Positions 26,171 to 35,932 of a DNA stretch of 64,000 nt are shown here, piece after piece (within the stretch, counting starts at the first letter, position 1; every line of letters begins with the position of its first letter). A model generated the notes under the pieces. It was not told the origin of the DNA and searched no databases. It saw only the letters and a list, made by a program, of their open reading frames with translations. Origin of the DNA: Natronococcus roseus (GTDB lineage Archaea; Halobacteriota; Halobacteria; Halobacteriales; Natrialbaceae). The position numbers were made by a program, and so were the translations under genes. The stretch is from assembly GCF_043677095.1 (NCBI RefSeq), contig NZ_JBHLJR010000009.1, positions 62,001 through 126,000 on the forward strand, given 5' to 3'.

Positions 26171-26836
26171 ATGTACGAAGTGTGTGGTGAGAAGGAACTC
26201 AAGGTCATCCTCGCGCTCGACCCAGGTGATACCATTTCGAGTGTCGCGCGGAAGATCGACGAAAATCGGGAGACAATCCGCCGCGTCGTGAACCGTATCG
26301 AGGAAGCGGGATACGTCGTGTACGATGATGGCCTCCAGCTTGTCGACCAAACGATCCGAGACGCTGGTCTCGAGCTCCTAATGGCGGCAGCAGACATCTC
26401 ACCACCGTCAATTTCAGAAACGTATGTCCTCCCACAGTTCGCGGGCATGGAATATGCATATACTGCCATCGATGCGGTCTACGTCTGGACCCGCGGCGGT
26501 TACCAGGTCGCTCGCAACCCAGAGGACTATCCGCTGTTCATCGCCGTCCGCGAGTCCGACCTCGACGCCTGGACGGAGTTCTTCGATCGGTTCGGAATCC
26601 CGACTGCCGAGGAACGCCAGCCCGCTGAAGACCTCGATGGCGCCATCCAGGTCGTTCTCGAGCCACGACCACAGATCGAGGTTGAGATGGTTGATGGACG
26701 ACCCGTCATCCCACTCCAGGAAACCGTGGCGTTCGCAAACGAGTATTATGCGACCTTCGAGTCCGCACTCGACATGCTCGGTCGCATGTACGACGACATC
26801 GACACTGACGCGAGCTACCGTATGGAGCCAGCCTAA
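26171..26836 (+). CDS. Winged-helix protein, AbiEi-like putative antitoxin
   Basis: Starting at ATG 26171 (MYEVCGEKELKVILAL) gives 221 residues; an upstream start at 26036 would lie in IS debris. Residues 1-60 are a winged helix-turn-helix (DTISSVARKIDENRETIRRVVNRIEEAGYVVY). The rest is a mixed alpha/beta domain with VYVWTRGGYQVARNPEDYPLFIAV and a C-terminal helical part. It is followed after 2 bases by a nucleotidyltransferase gene. This HTH-then-NTase arrangement is that of AbiE-like and related NTase toxin-antitoxin systems, where the first protein represses the operon and neutralises the toxin. Assignment rests on context. Confidence 0.65.
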   Translation: MYEVCGEKELKVILALDPGDTISSVARKIDENRETIRRVVNRIEEAGYVVYDDGLQLVDQTIRDAGLELLMAAADISPPSISETYVLPQFAGMEYAYTAIDAVYVWTRGGYQVARNPEDYPLFIAVRESDLDAWTEFFDRFGIPTAEERQPAEDLDGAIQVVLEPRPQIEVEMVDGRPVIPLQETVAFANEYYATFESALDMLGRMYDDIDTDASYRMEPA

Positions 26837-26838
26837 AT

Positions 26839-27534
26839 ATGAGCCAGGAAGACCGCAGTGAGGCACTCATCGAAGTGCTCGAAGAGCTAGAGCAGTCTGA
26901 TATCGGGTTCATCCTCGTTGGTGGATACGCGATCAGTCAGTTCGAAACGCGATTCTCGACTGATCTCGACCTCGTCATCGCCCCGGATGACTACGATGAA
27001 GCCGTTGCATTTCTCGAAGCGCGCGGCTTCGAACGTCAGTCTGACCTCGAAGTTCCACCGGAGGAGACAATCTACAATCGTGAAATCGAACTCTTCGAAC
27101 GAACCGAGGGACTACTTCACCCGGTTGGTGTAGATCTCCTTGTGAACGGCCTCGGTTGCCGACAAACCAAGGCAGAGTGGTCGTTCGACTATCTGCGCAA
27201 ATATAGTTCCCCGACGACAATTTCAGGCGGAACTCGGTCAACGACCGCACGAGCAGCTGATGGAGAAGTGCTTGCCGCGGCCAAGCTCCACAGTGGTCGG
27301 AAAACGGATCTCGCTGATGTTCTTGCTGCAATTCCGTCAATCGACCTCGACATGGTCGAGACGCATCTGTATCGCGGCGATATTGGTGCTCTTCGGGAAC
27401 AGCTCAGTGATGCACAAGCGTTCATCGAAGAGGGTGGGGTCGATCATCGGTTCAAGAGTATGTTCGGCCAATCAGCAGCTTCAGCCGAGGCTATCGAGAC
27501 GCTCCTCAAGTTCCTCAAGCGACAGCAGACGTGA
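26839..27534 (+). CDS. Nucleotidyltransferase, AbiEii-like putative toxin
   Basis: A 231-residue protein. The motif ILVGGYAISQFETRFSTDLDLVI (residues 25-47) has the GG-x-A and S-T-D-L-D elements of the minimal nucleotidyltransferase fold (GGxA...R-x-T-x-D-x-D). A third acidic position is probably VGVDLLVNG near residue 100. KLHSGRKTDLADVLAAI is the helical Arg/Asp motif seen in DUF6036 or AbiEii-type proteins. In characterised systems such toxins transfer nucleotides to tRNA or proteins and stop growth or phage development. Paired with the winged-helix gene upstream. Could be a non-toxic NTase. Confidence 0.75.
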   Translation: MSQEDRSEALIEVLEELEQSDIGFILVGGYAISQFETRFSTDLDLVIAPDDYDEAVAFLEARGFERQSDLEVPPEETIYNREIELFERTEGLLHPVGVDLLVNGLGCRQTKAEWSFDYLRKYSSPTTISGGTRSTTARAADGEVLAAAKLHSGRKTDLADVLAAIPSIDLDMVETHLYRGDIGALREQLSDAQAFIEEGGVDHRFKSMFGQSAASAEAIETLLKFLKRQQT

Positions 27535-27543
27535 ATTCGTCCG

Positions 27544-27840
27544 CTACTGCTCGTCGAGTTCTAGAACAGCGATCCGACCGTTACTGCTGACAACGACTAG
27601 GTAGTCCGATACGCTGAACTCGATCCTTGTTGGTGGTTCATCACTGATCACCGGATCACCGAAAAGGGAGTCGAGTGCCTCAGGATCAATGGACTCGCAT
27701 AGAGCATCGAGTTCCATCGGCTCAATGCCCTTGACCACTGCGAGTGCTCGGACAACCGCCTCGCTCGTGGGTTCATCGCTCGAATAGCGTGTCTGAACAA
27801 CCGGTTCGGCGTCAGCTCGTGGGTTGTTTTCGTCGGTCAT
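27544..27840 (-). CDS. HalOD1 (Halobacterial output domain 1) protein
   Basis: A 98-residue protein. TSEAVVRALAVVKGIEPMELDALCESIDPEALDSLFGD is the HalOD1 core, and RIEFSVSDYLVVVSSNGRIAVLE is the terminal beta-hairpin. Stand-alone HalOD1 proteins are common next to haloarchaeal sensor genes and are thought to be signalling outputs; the mechanism is unknown. It is convergent with the AbiE-like pair (9-base gap) and divergent from the large sensor at 28052, with a 210-base shared upstream region. Confidence 0.85.
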   Translation of the reverse strand: MTDENNPRADAEPVVQTRYSSDEPTSEAVVRALAVVKGIEPMELDALCESIDPEALDSLFGDPVISDEPPTRIEFSVSDYLVVVSSNGRIAVLELDEQ

Positions 27841-28051
27841 ATCGTGCCTCGCTCTACTTGTCCCGCTGCATGGCCGGTGATTCCGTAGGTTTTCACTCCA
27901 TATAGACGTTGGATAGCGGCCTAGCGGTAGTGAAGGCGAGAATTCACTCTTCTGCTTCTCATAGTATGGTGCCCAGATGATTGACCCGGGTGTTTGAAAT
28001 CACCGTTTCTATCGAGAGAACGCTTTTGCCTGTGCTCGATCAAGCCCACCT

Positions 28052-31000
28052 ATGACGACGGCCTCCCCAGAATTGGAAGACGTGCTGAATAAAGTCGACA
28101 CGCTCGGCCCGCACAGCACGCCGGTGACGACGCCGGAGGTCGCTAAGGGATTTGATTGTACCCAGCGCACCATATACAACAGACTCGAGACGCTCGTCGA
28201 CGACGGCATCCTGAAAACGAAGAAGGTCGGAGCCAACAGCCGCGTGTGGTGGCGACCCGCTGAAAGCGACCCGCCAGGAACTGGGTTCCAGCGGAGTCGA
28301 GAACAGGTACGCTCCCACCCCGTCTTTGATTCGACGATGGTCGGCGTCATCGTCTGGGGGGACGAGATGACGATCATCGACACGAACGACGCTTTTCTGG
28401 AGATGACTGGTTTCGAGTACGAGGAGGCACTAGGTACGTCATGGCGTGAACTCACGCCCGAGGAATTCTATCAGGATTCAGAACGACACGTCGAACAGGT
28501 CGAGCGAACGGAGAGCGGTGTCCCCTACGAGAAGCAATACTATGATGCGGACGGCTCACGCTGGTGGGGACGGTTCGAATCGCGGCAGGTGAACAAGGTT
28601 GGATACGTGGAGTTCGTTGTCGACGTCACCGAACGCAAGCACCACGAGCAAGAACTCGAGAAGGAAGCGTCACTGGACGCCTTCCGCGTCGAACTGACGG
28701 ACGCGACCCGGCCGCTCACCGATCCCGTCGAGGTCCAGAACGAGGCGGCCTACGTTCTCGGTGAGTGGCTGGATGTCGAGCGTGCTTACTATGGTGAGGT
28801 ACTCGCCGACGGCGATACGAACGTTGTCCATGCAGACTACTACCGAAACGGAGTGGCCTCGTTTGTCGGAGAACACCGCTTGAGTGATTACGGTGCGTAC
28901 ATCGCCGAGAGGTTTCATGAGGGCGAAACCCTCGTGGTCGACGATTACCGTGACCTCTCGGAACTAAACGACGAGGAACGAGCGATGTATGAGAGGGCAG
29001 ATACTACCGCCTGGATTGGCGTGCCACTCTACAAGGATGGCGAACTGAAAGCATTTTTTATTGTCACAGAATCAGAGCCCCGGGAATGGACGGATGCCGA
29101 GGTCGAGATGGTCAAGGTGACGGCTGATCGCACATGGGATGCCGTTCAGCGGGCACAGGCCGAGCAAGCACGCCGCGAGAGTGAGGCACGACTCGACGCG
29201 TTCGTGAAGGCGACCTCCGACGTTGTCTACCGGATGAGTCCTGATTGGACCGAGATGTATTATCTCGCTGGTCAGGAGTTCATCGTCGATACGGACGAAC
29301 CTCGACAGACATGGCTGGAGGAGTACATCCCGGCAGACGAACAAGAGCGGGTGATGACTGCTATCGAGGACGCCATTGAGACGAAAAGCACGTTCGAACT
29401 AGAGCATCAGGTGATGCAGGTGGATGGCACCCGGGGCTGGACACGCTCCCGAGCCGTACCGATGCTGGGCGACGACGGCGACATTGTTGAGTGGTTCGGT
29501 ACGGCATCGGACATTACCGAACGTAAAAGAGCCGAAACGCGATTGAGCGAGAACGAGAAGCGGCTTCGACTTGCGACCGACATCGCGAACATCGCTGTCT
29601 TCGAGTGGGACCTCGAGACGGATCTCGTGAGAGGAAACGAGCGAATGAACGAGTTGTTCGGATACGACGAGCACAAGGAAATCGTCGCCTCGGAATTGCT
29701 CGAGGAGCGTGTCCATCCGGACGACCGCGAACCGGTAGCTAACCGTCTAGAGGAGGTGTTCGAGCCGGCGTCTAGCGGGAACTACGAGTTTGAGTTCAGA
29801 GCGACGCTCCCTGACGGGAGCAATCGATGGGTGCTCACGAATGGCGAGGTGTTCTTCGAGGACGATGGGAGCGACCGAAGGGCAGTTTGTGTCCACGGGA
29901 CTGGTATCGATATTACCGAGCGCAAGCAACGAGAGCAGTTACTGAGCGAACAAAAGGAGCTACTCGAACTGATTGCTACAGGTGCGCCACTCGAGGAGTG
30001 CCTCTCCGCGCTCTGTGCTGCTGTTCCGCGGCTGAGTGATGGTGTCCGAGCCAGTATCATACTCGCAGGCGACGAGCGCGAATCGTTCCAGCGGCCTATC
30101 GCTCCAGACCTGCACCGATCGTGGGGGGAAGGTCTCGAAGACGCACCAATCAACGAGCTCATGATCGATACGTGCGGAGAGGCAGTATTTCGCGGCGACG
30201 GCGTCACCTGCGAGGACGTTATGACCGATGACAGATGGTCGGAGGAGTGGCGTGAGCTTTGTGTCGCGAACGACGTCCTCGCCGGGCATTCAGAACCCAT
30301 CCGGAACGGAGAAGGAGATCCTGTGGGGTCGTTCATGCTCTGTTTCGATGAGCCACGCACTCCGAATGAGTGGGAACACCGAGTAACGGACTTCGCCACC
30401 TATATCGCGGGTATCGCCGTTGAGCGCCACCAATCTCGACAGGCGCTGAAGCAGACCAACGACTCCCTCGAACGCCTCAACGACGCAAGTCGGGAACTAA
30501 TCGACGCCGATGTACAGGAGATCCGCGATCACGTTCCCGTGATTACACAAGAGGTACTCAACGCTGACTACGTCGCGCTCTGGCGATACGACGATCAGGC
30601 TGGAGAGCTCCACGAGCATACCCGTCAGACGAGTTCCGAGATAGACCCGAAGGCGATCGAACTCCCCGACGGATTTTCCGACCAGGTCTGGCAGACGTTC
30701 ATCAGCGACGATATCGACATCGACAACGACCTCGACTACCTCGGATGTGCGTCTTCGGCATCGTCACTTTGCAGCCGCGTGCTCGTGCCACTTGGAAGAC
30801 ACGGCGTTGTCTGTGTAGGATCGACACAAACCGAGGTATTTGACGAGTTGACGGTCGATCTCGTGGAGACGGTGGCCGCGACCGTCGAAACTGCGTGGGA
30901 CCGTGCCGCCGGCGAACGGGAACTGGAACGGACAAACGCGGAACTGGCGCGACTCAACGATCTCAACACACTTATTCGGCAGATCGATCAAGCGCTCGTC

Positions 31001-32134
31001 CAAGCCGAGACAGTCAATGAGATCGACGAGGCCGTTTGTGACCGACTCGCGGAATCTGCGCTCTTCGAGTTCGCCTGGATTGGTGACTTCGACGCTGATG
31101 CCGAAACGATAGAACCGCGTGCATGGGCGGGTATCGACAGCAGTTCGCTGGCCGATCTCACGACCGAAGGCGATGGACCAGGAAGCGAGAGGAATCCATT
31201 CACGTCCGCGTTTCAAACCGGAGAGACGCAGGTCATCGATGATATCGCAACTGATGCGCAGGCTGCCCCCTGGCGCGAGGTTGCCCTGGAACAGGGTGCG
31301 CGCTCGTGTCTCAGTGTCCCGCTCGTGTATGATGAGTTCGTCTATGGCGTGCTGAAAGTCTACGACGGAACGCCTCAGTATGACAAGCGCGATAGCAAGG
31401 TGCTGGTGGAACTCGGACAGACGATTGCACACGCGATTCACACTGTCGAAACCAGAGAAACTCGACGGACGGATACTGTAATCGAACTCACGCTCCGTTT
31501 GGCGGCCGCAGAAACCCCACTGTGCCGCCTCGCCTGGGAAACAGACTGTACGATCGAGTTCGAGGGGCTTGTACCGGGATCAAACGATGAAATGATCGTG
31601 TTCTTCACTGCGACCGATATCGGCGCTAGTGAGCTCTTAGCTGCCGGTGAGGAGTCCCTCGCGATCGAGGAACTGCATCACCTCACTGACCGCAACGCAG
31701 GTGCTATGTTCAAAGCGAAGTTGGCCGATCCGATGCTCGCCGCAGACATCCTTGCCCAGAACGCCACGATCCGTACGCTCTCCATCGATGCGGGAACTGC
31801 GACGGCCGTCATCGATCTCCCTACGTCGGCTGATGTCCGCGGGTTCGTCGAACAGGTCCAGCAAACGATCCCGGATCTCGAACTCCTCGGCCGACGGACG
31901 CGCACTCGCTCATCCGAGATGAAACATACGCTTCAGGGTGTGTCCGAGGACCGACTGACGCCCCGTCAGCAGGAAGTTCTCCAGTTGGCCTACCGAAGTG
32001 GGTTCTTTGAGTCGCCCCGCGTGCAGACTGGCAAAGAGCTCTCCGACGTGCTCGACCTCTCACAGTCGACGTTCAACTACCACCTTCGGGGTGCCGAGCG
32101 CAGTATCTTCGAACTAGTATTCGATTACGCGTGA
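28052..32134 (+). CDS. Multi-PAS/GAF sensor-regulator with Bat-type HTH (bacterio-opsin activator family)
   Basis: A 1360-residue cytosolic protein. Residues 1-70 hold a winged helix (TTPEVAKGFDCTQRTIYNRLETLVDDGILKTKKVGANSRVWWRP). Next: PAS (about 90-200, ending VDVTERKHHEQELEKE), GAF (205-370), PAS (380-500, ending SDITERKRAETRL), PAS (505-630, ending GIDITERKQREQLL), three further GAF-like domains (about 635-800, 805-955, 970-1145), then the Bat domain (1150-1290). The C-terminal HTH_10 reads LTPRQQEVLQLAYRSGFFESPRVQTGKELSDVLDLSQSTFNYHLRGAERSIFELV. It has DNA-binding modules at both ends, which is notable. No kinase domain, so signal is transduced directly to transcription. Targets unknown. 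Confidence 0.92.
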   Translation: MTTASPELEDVLNKVDTLGPHSTPVTTPEVAKGFDCTQRTIYNRLETLVDDGILKTKKVGANSRVWWRPAESDPPGTGFQRSREQVRSHPVFDSTMVGVIVWGDEMTIIDTNDAFLEMTGFEYEEALGTSWRELTPEEFYQDSERHVEQVERTESGVPYEKQYYDADGSRWWGRFESRQVNKVGYVEFVVDVTERKHHEQELEKEASLDAFRVELTDATRPLTDPVEVQNEAAYVLGEWLDVERAYYGEVLADGDTNVVHADYYRNGVASFVGEHRLSDYGAYIAERFHEGETLVVDDYRDLSELNDEERAMYERADTTAWIGVPLYKDGELKAFFIVTESEPREWTDAEVEMVKVTADRTWDAVQRAQAEQARRESEARLDAFVKATSDVVYRMSPDWTEMYYLAGQEFIVDTDEPRQTWLEEYIPADEQERVMTAIEDAIETKSTFELEHQVMQVDGTRGWTRSRAVPMLGDDGDIVEWFGTASDITERKRAETRLSENEKRLRLATDIANIAVFEWDLETDLVRGNERMNELFGYDEHKEIVASELLEERVHPDDREPVANRLEEVFEPASSGNYEFEFRATLPDGSNRWVLTNGEVFFEDDGSDRRAVCVHGTGIDITERKQREQLLSEQKELLELIATGAPLEECLSALCAAVPRLSDGVRASIILAGDERESFQRPIAPDLHRSWGEGLEDAPINELMIDTCGEAVFRGDGVTCEDVMTDDRWSEEWRELCVANDVLAGHSEPIRNGEGDPVGSFMLCFDEPRTPNEWEHRVTDFATYIAGIAVERHQSRQALKQTNDSLERLNDASRELIDADVQEIRDHVPVITQEVLNADYVALWRYDDQAGELHEHTRQTSSEIDPKAIELPDGFSDQVWQTFISDDIDIDNDLDYLGCASSASSLCSRVLVPLGRHGVVCVGSTQTEVFDELTVDLVETVAATVETAWDRAAGERELERTNAELARLNDLNTLIRQIDQALVQAETVNEIDEAVCDRLAESALFEFAWIGDFDADAETIEPRAWAGIDSSSLADLTTEGDGPGSERNPFTSAFQTGETQVIDDIATDAQAAPWREVALEQGARSCLSVPLVYDEFVYGVLKVYDGTPQYDKRDSKVLVELGQTIAHAIHTVETRETRRTDTVIELTLRLAAAETPLCRLAWETDCTIEFEGLVPGSNDEMIVFFTATDIGASELLAAGEESLAIEELHHLTDRNAGAMFKAKLADPMLAADILAQNATIRTLSIDAGTATAVIDLPTSADVRGFVEQVQQTIPDLELLGRRTRTRSSEMKHTLQGVSEDRLTPRQQEVLQLAYRSGFFESPRVQTGKELSDVLDLSQSTFNYHLRGAERSIFELVFDYA

Positions 32135-32338
32135 GGATCCATTTTTCTCGAGGGTATCCCTATCTGATTATTGCGTATTAGCCAACTCACATCGCGTGCT
32201 CGTGAGTTCATGCCACCCCTCACAAAATGAGGTCTCAGGCGATCTATCGAATGCATAGAGTGGTCTGTAGTACTCGTCCGCTATGGACGGTATCGCAACA
32301 ATGCGATTAATCCCTCCCAACATTCGCACATCTTCGAA

Positions 32339-32641
32339 GTGTCCCTTTCCCCGCTACATCTAGAAACAGGGGGTGTGACTCTCGACAGACAGGGAACTGA
32401 TTCAGGCAACCACACGCGGTCAGCCCAGTCTTCTACTACCGAAGATGGACTGCCCTCCGAGATGCTCAACATCCTGAGCCACCCCCACAACCGACACATT
32501 CTGCTCACCCCTCTTGGACAAGAGACACCAACTGAGGTTGGTGAACTTACGACACGCGTCGCTGCATCAGATCCCGAGATTCTTCGCACAGTGATCGCTG
32601 GAACAACTGGGACCTACAAGAACGGCGAAGCCAAATCATGA
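32339..32641 (+). CDS. Small winged-helix-like protein (DUF7344-like), possibly truncated
   Basis: A 100-residue frame using GTG 32339; GTG 32375 is an alternative. Residues 41-75 (SEMLNILSHPHNRHILLTPLGQETPTEVGELTTRVA) match the beginning of DUF7344 winged-helix proteins (L..L....RR.IL..L). After that the expected wing is replaced by DPEILRTVIAGTTGTYKNGEAKS, suggesting a shortened or shifted end. The stop overlaps the next start (ATGA), and the next gene is of the same type, so this looks like a tandem paired-regulator operon. Confidence 0.55.
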   Translation: MSLSPLHLETGGVTLDRQGTDSGNHTRSAQSSTTEDGLPSEMLNILSHPHNRHILLTPLGQETPTEVGELTTRVAASDPEILRTVIAGTTGTYKNGEAKS

Positions 32642-32979
32642 CCGCAACTGACTCGTTATCATCGCCTTCGATGGATAACCTTCTAGATGTCCTGGCAAAC
32701 AAGTACCGGCGACGAGTACTCGTCGCGCTGCTCGAACACAACCCCCAGAACGATCACGATCCACAGATCCCCGACAGCGTCAACCACGAAGCGAAAGATC
32801 TCGAATCACTGATGATCAACATGCGTCACACGCACCTCCCCAAACTCGAGGAGGCGGGATTCATCGAGTGGAACCGGGAGACGAACACTGTCAAGAAGGG
32901 GCCACAGTTCGAGGAAATTCGGCCGTTGTTGGAGTTGATGGAGAACCACGCCGACGAACTTCCCGATGACTGGCTCTGA
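32638..32979 (+). CDS. DUF7344-like winged-helix protein
   Basis: A 113-residue protein with the ArsR-like winged helix of haloarchaeal DUF7344 proteins: MDNLLDVLANKYRRRVLVALLEH, SLMINMRHTHLPKLEEAGFIEWNRETNTVKKGPQFEEIRPLLELM. These are small putative transcription factors without a sensor domain. Translation is coupled to the preceding gene by a 4-base overlap. They may act with the sensor-regulator upstream, since such genes commonly cluster with Bat proteins. Confidence 0.75.
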   Translation: MTATDSLSSPSMDNLLDVLANKYRRRVLVALLEHNPQNDHDPQIPDSVNHEAKDLESLMINMRHTHLPKLEEAGFIEWNRETNTVKKGPQFEEIRPLLELMENHADELPDDWL

Positions 32980-33116
32980 CTGCCCAGTGTTGTCACTAGA
33001 TTAGCTCGAAAGCGTACAGTACACTCGAGTGGTAGCAGCGTGGATCACGAGGGGAACATTCAGGAGATTGTAAGTAGAAATTAAGGCACGCATCAAAATC
33101 ATCCTCCGAGATTGTG

Positions 33117-34714
33117 TGGAAGATGGGACTACAGGCCGTTTAGCAGGCTTGTCGTCGGTGAATTCGGACAAATCAATCTATCTGATCTTTCAGACACCCT
33201 CTCAGTCGCTAATTCCCGTTAGTTTTAGAAGGGTTTCGACGCTCTTCCGAGGTAGCTTCCAGTGTCGCCACTCAAAACCAACTCTTCCACGCGGGTAGAG
33301 TGGCTCTTTACCCGATTCCCGTCTCATTCTTCAACAGCGTGAGCGTATTTTCCGCCGTTACGAGTGGTGTCTGTTCGTACTCGCCAGTCAACTCGATCTG
33401 CACGAGCAGATCGACAGCTCTCCAAATCGAATATAGCAGACAGGCGAACGCGAAGTAGAAGAACCGTAGCACGAAACTTTTCGATGTCGTCGCTGCCATG
33501 AACCGCTTGATACTCTTGTAGCCGCTCTCGATCTCCCACCGCGAATTGTAGAAGTGGACTGCTCCTGGGCGGCAGTTCGTCATGAAGACACTGTACTGCG
33601 TATAATCGGTGCTCTCAGCGTTTTCCCGTCGCCTGTAGATCAGTGTCGTTTCATGCTACTCGTTCTTCCCCAAGTGGAGTTTCCGGTCAGTGACATAGCG
33701 ATCTCGATCCCACCGGAGTAGACGTTTTGCCTGAGCGCGTTCACTCGTGTACATCCGCTTTGGAACAACATACCCGAGACCACGTTGGTCGATTTCTTCG
33801 AGGATGTGCTGACTATCGAACGCCCGATCCATTAACACACGATCGACGTGAACGGGGTCCTGCGCGGAGTCTAGCAGGTCCTCAACGATCTCGCGACGAC
33901 TCTCTCCCTTTCGGACTGGCCGAGCATCTAGCGCCAATGGAACAGCCTTTCCCACCAACTGTATCGTCGCCCACTGGTAAGCGTACTCGCCATCTTTCGT
34001 GCCAAGAATTTCGTCCTCGTAGCCAGTTCGATCACCTGTGAACGGCTTTGCTTCGGTCGTATCGATCGCAACGAGTCCAGCACGATGGAAAACTTCCGTC
34101 TCCGACACTCGGTCGATAAGCCGCTGCAACGCCTCGTGATACATCTCTCGAATCGACTCGATCGAGAGGCCACGGATATGCGCTCGATGAGCGTGTCCTA
34201 ACGGTGTCCGATCCCGCTGTGAATCATAGAGGAAGCTACGTGCTCCTTCGTTCGCTGCCAGGTTCTCCCGAAGCCCGAGATACGTCTGAAGATCCCAGAA
34301 CGCGTTTGGATGGATCTCACAGTTGTCTCCGCGATTGAGCGAGAACACCGGATAGGCGATATGACTCACCTGTTCAGTAATCTCATTTGCATGGGTGAGC
34401 ACTTCGTGATCGGTGGGACTGGTCTCTTCATGGCTCTCAGAGTTACGAAGCGGGTCTCTGGGAACGTCGCTGCCGTCCCTGTTGGCGTTGATGAGAACGG
34501 TTCGTGCGCTCTTCTGAATCGTCTCCTGGAGATCAGGTGAGAACCGGCAGTGCCACGTCCGCCAGAGTGTTGACTGATCGGGAAGCGTCTCAAAGCCAAG
34601 CTGCTGTTGGATCACTGGCTGGTCTTTGAGATACTCCAAGAGTGCTGTTTCGTGATCCCAGCCGTAGGCTTCCTTCAGCAGAAACGCTCGTGTCAGCGTT
34701 CGCATCGCGTACAC
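33117..34714 (-). mobile_element. IS4-type insertion sequence, copy C (truncated)
   Basis: Begins with the common end TGGAAGATGGGACTACAG (33117-33134) and runs parallel to copy A up to about 34705, where similarity stops within the transposase gene, so the right end is lost. Confidence 0.75.
33308..34714 (-). pseudogene. IS4-type transposase, truncated with Trp-to-stop mutation
   Basis: Highly similar to the transposase at 20924-22582, but lacking the N-terminal 85 or so residues. It carries a nonsense codon: the Trp in the NEWHE context of copy A is TAG here (33656-33658). The frame is otherwise preserved on both sides of the stop, with AIDTTEAKPFTGDR, VLMDRAFDSQH and YNSRWEIESGYKSIK all readable. 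A recent inactivation, because few other lesions have accumulated. Confidence 0.85.
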
Positions 34715-34871
34715 AGATACAGAGCACGTATGCAGCAGAGGTCTTGAAATATGTCCCCAATTAAGATTATCAGCAGAACCGTCTGACCACTACTTTCCCA
34801 GCAACGGGCCAAAGTAGCAATTATTTGATTCCTATTCGACAACTTATCTGCTTCCGTGGTCTAGGCCAAGT

Positions 34872-35639
34872 ATGCAACCAGGGGATAACAAGCAAATCAA
34901 ATCGGTCGAGAAATCTTTCCGGATACTCGAGTGTATTGTGAGAGAGGGCCGTGGGGGAGTGAACGAACTCGCCCAAGAACTTGATTATTCCCTGAGTACG
35001 GTTCACGCTCATTTATCTACGCTTCAAGAACTTGACTACCTTGTCAGGATCGATAGGGAGTATGCCATCTCGAATCGCTTTCTGCACTTTGCGAGGCATG
35101 CCCAGAGCAGGGTGGAAGGACTGGACGTGATCAAGGCCAACGTGAGACGGTTAGCCGATGAGACAGATGAACGCGTACAATTCATGATTGAGGAACATGG
35201 CCGTGGGATATATATCGATAAAGCGGAAGGTGAATACGGAGCACCAAATAACACGTTGCTCGGAAAGCCTCGATACCTTCACATGTGTGCTTCAGGTAAA
35301 GCGATCTTAGCAAATCTCCCAAAAGAGCGCATGGTCGAGATCATCGATTATTGGGGTCTTCCAGCACAGACTGAGAAGACGATCACGGATGAGAAGGTCC
35401 TCTTCTCGGAGATCGAGACGATCAGAGAAGAGGGCCTTGCAATGAACAAAGGCGAAACCGTTAATGGATTGATCGCGGTTGGTGCACCGGTCCTATCGGC
35501 TGACGAACAGATCATAGGTTCCATCAGCATCTCCGGGCCAGCACACAGAATCTCCACAAATGGGAAAGTAAAAGAAATGTATTGTGACAAACTAATCGGC
35601 GCGACCGAGGACATCACGCTCAATCTCAAATATCCCTAA
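34872..35639 (+). CDS. IclR-family transcriptional regulator
   Basis: A 255-residue protein. The winged helix (SVEKSFRILECIVREGRGGVNELAQELDYSLSTVHAHLSTLQELDYLV) occupies residues 9-60. The IclR effector domain follows with LHMCASGKAILANLP, GLAMNKGETVNGLIAVGAPVLSADEQIIGSISISGPAHRI. Haloarchaeal IclR proteins regulate sugar and organic-acid catabolism. Neighbours downstream are a HAD hydrolase and a thioesterase, but gaps of 290 and 190 bases argue against one operon. The second IclR gene in the window (53950) is a paralog. Ligand unknown. Confidence 0.9.
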   Translation: MQPGDNKQIKSVEKSFRILECIVREGRGGVNELAQELDYSLSTVHAHLSTLQELDYLVRIDREYAISNRFLHFARHAQSRVEGLDVIKANVRRLADETDERVQFMIEEHGRGIYIDKAEGEYGAPNNTLLGKPRYLHMCASGKAILANLPKERMVEIIDYWGLPAQTEKTITDEKVLFSEIETIREEGLAMNKGETVNGLIAVGAPVLSADEQIIGSISISGPAHRISTNGKVKEMYCDKLIGATEDITLNLKYP

Positions 35640-35932
35640 TCCACTGATTTGATCCGATGGTAGATTTATTTTCAAGACAGCAGTAGCAATCACGCTACAA
35701 TCTACTACGCATAGACTGCATTCAACGATAGCGAATGCTCTGTCAAAAGTAGATGCACCACAGATACAGTGTACTACTAATTAGACTACGGTGTGACCCA
35801 GCTACCACATCTATTTGCCATCAGTGATTGAATTAGACACCTCCAAACAATTATCCACCATTGTGGGACCATTCACGAAAATGCCCCAATCATTAACTTA
35901 ATATCTCGTCAAACCACAACCTTAATCGACAC

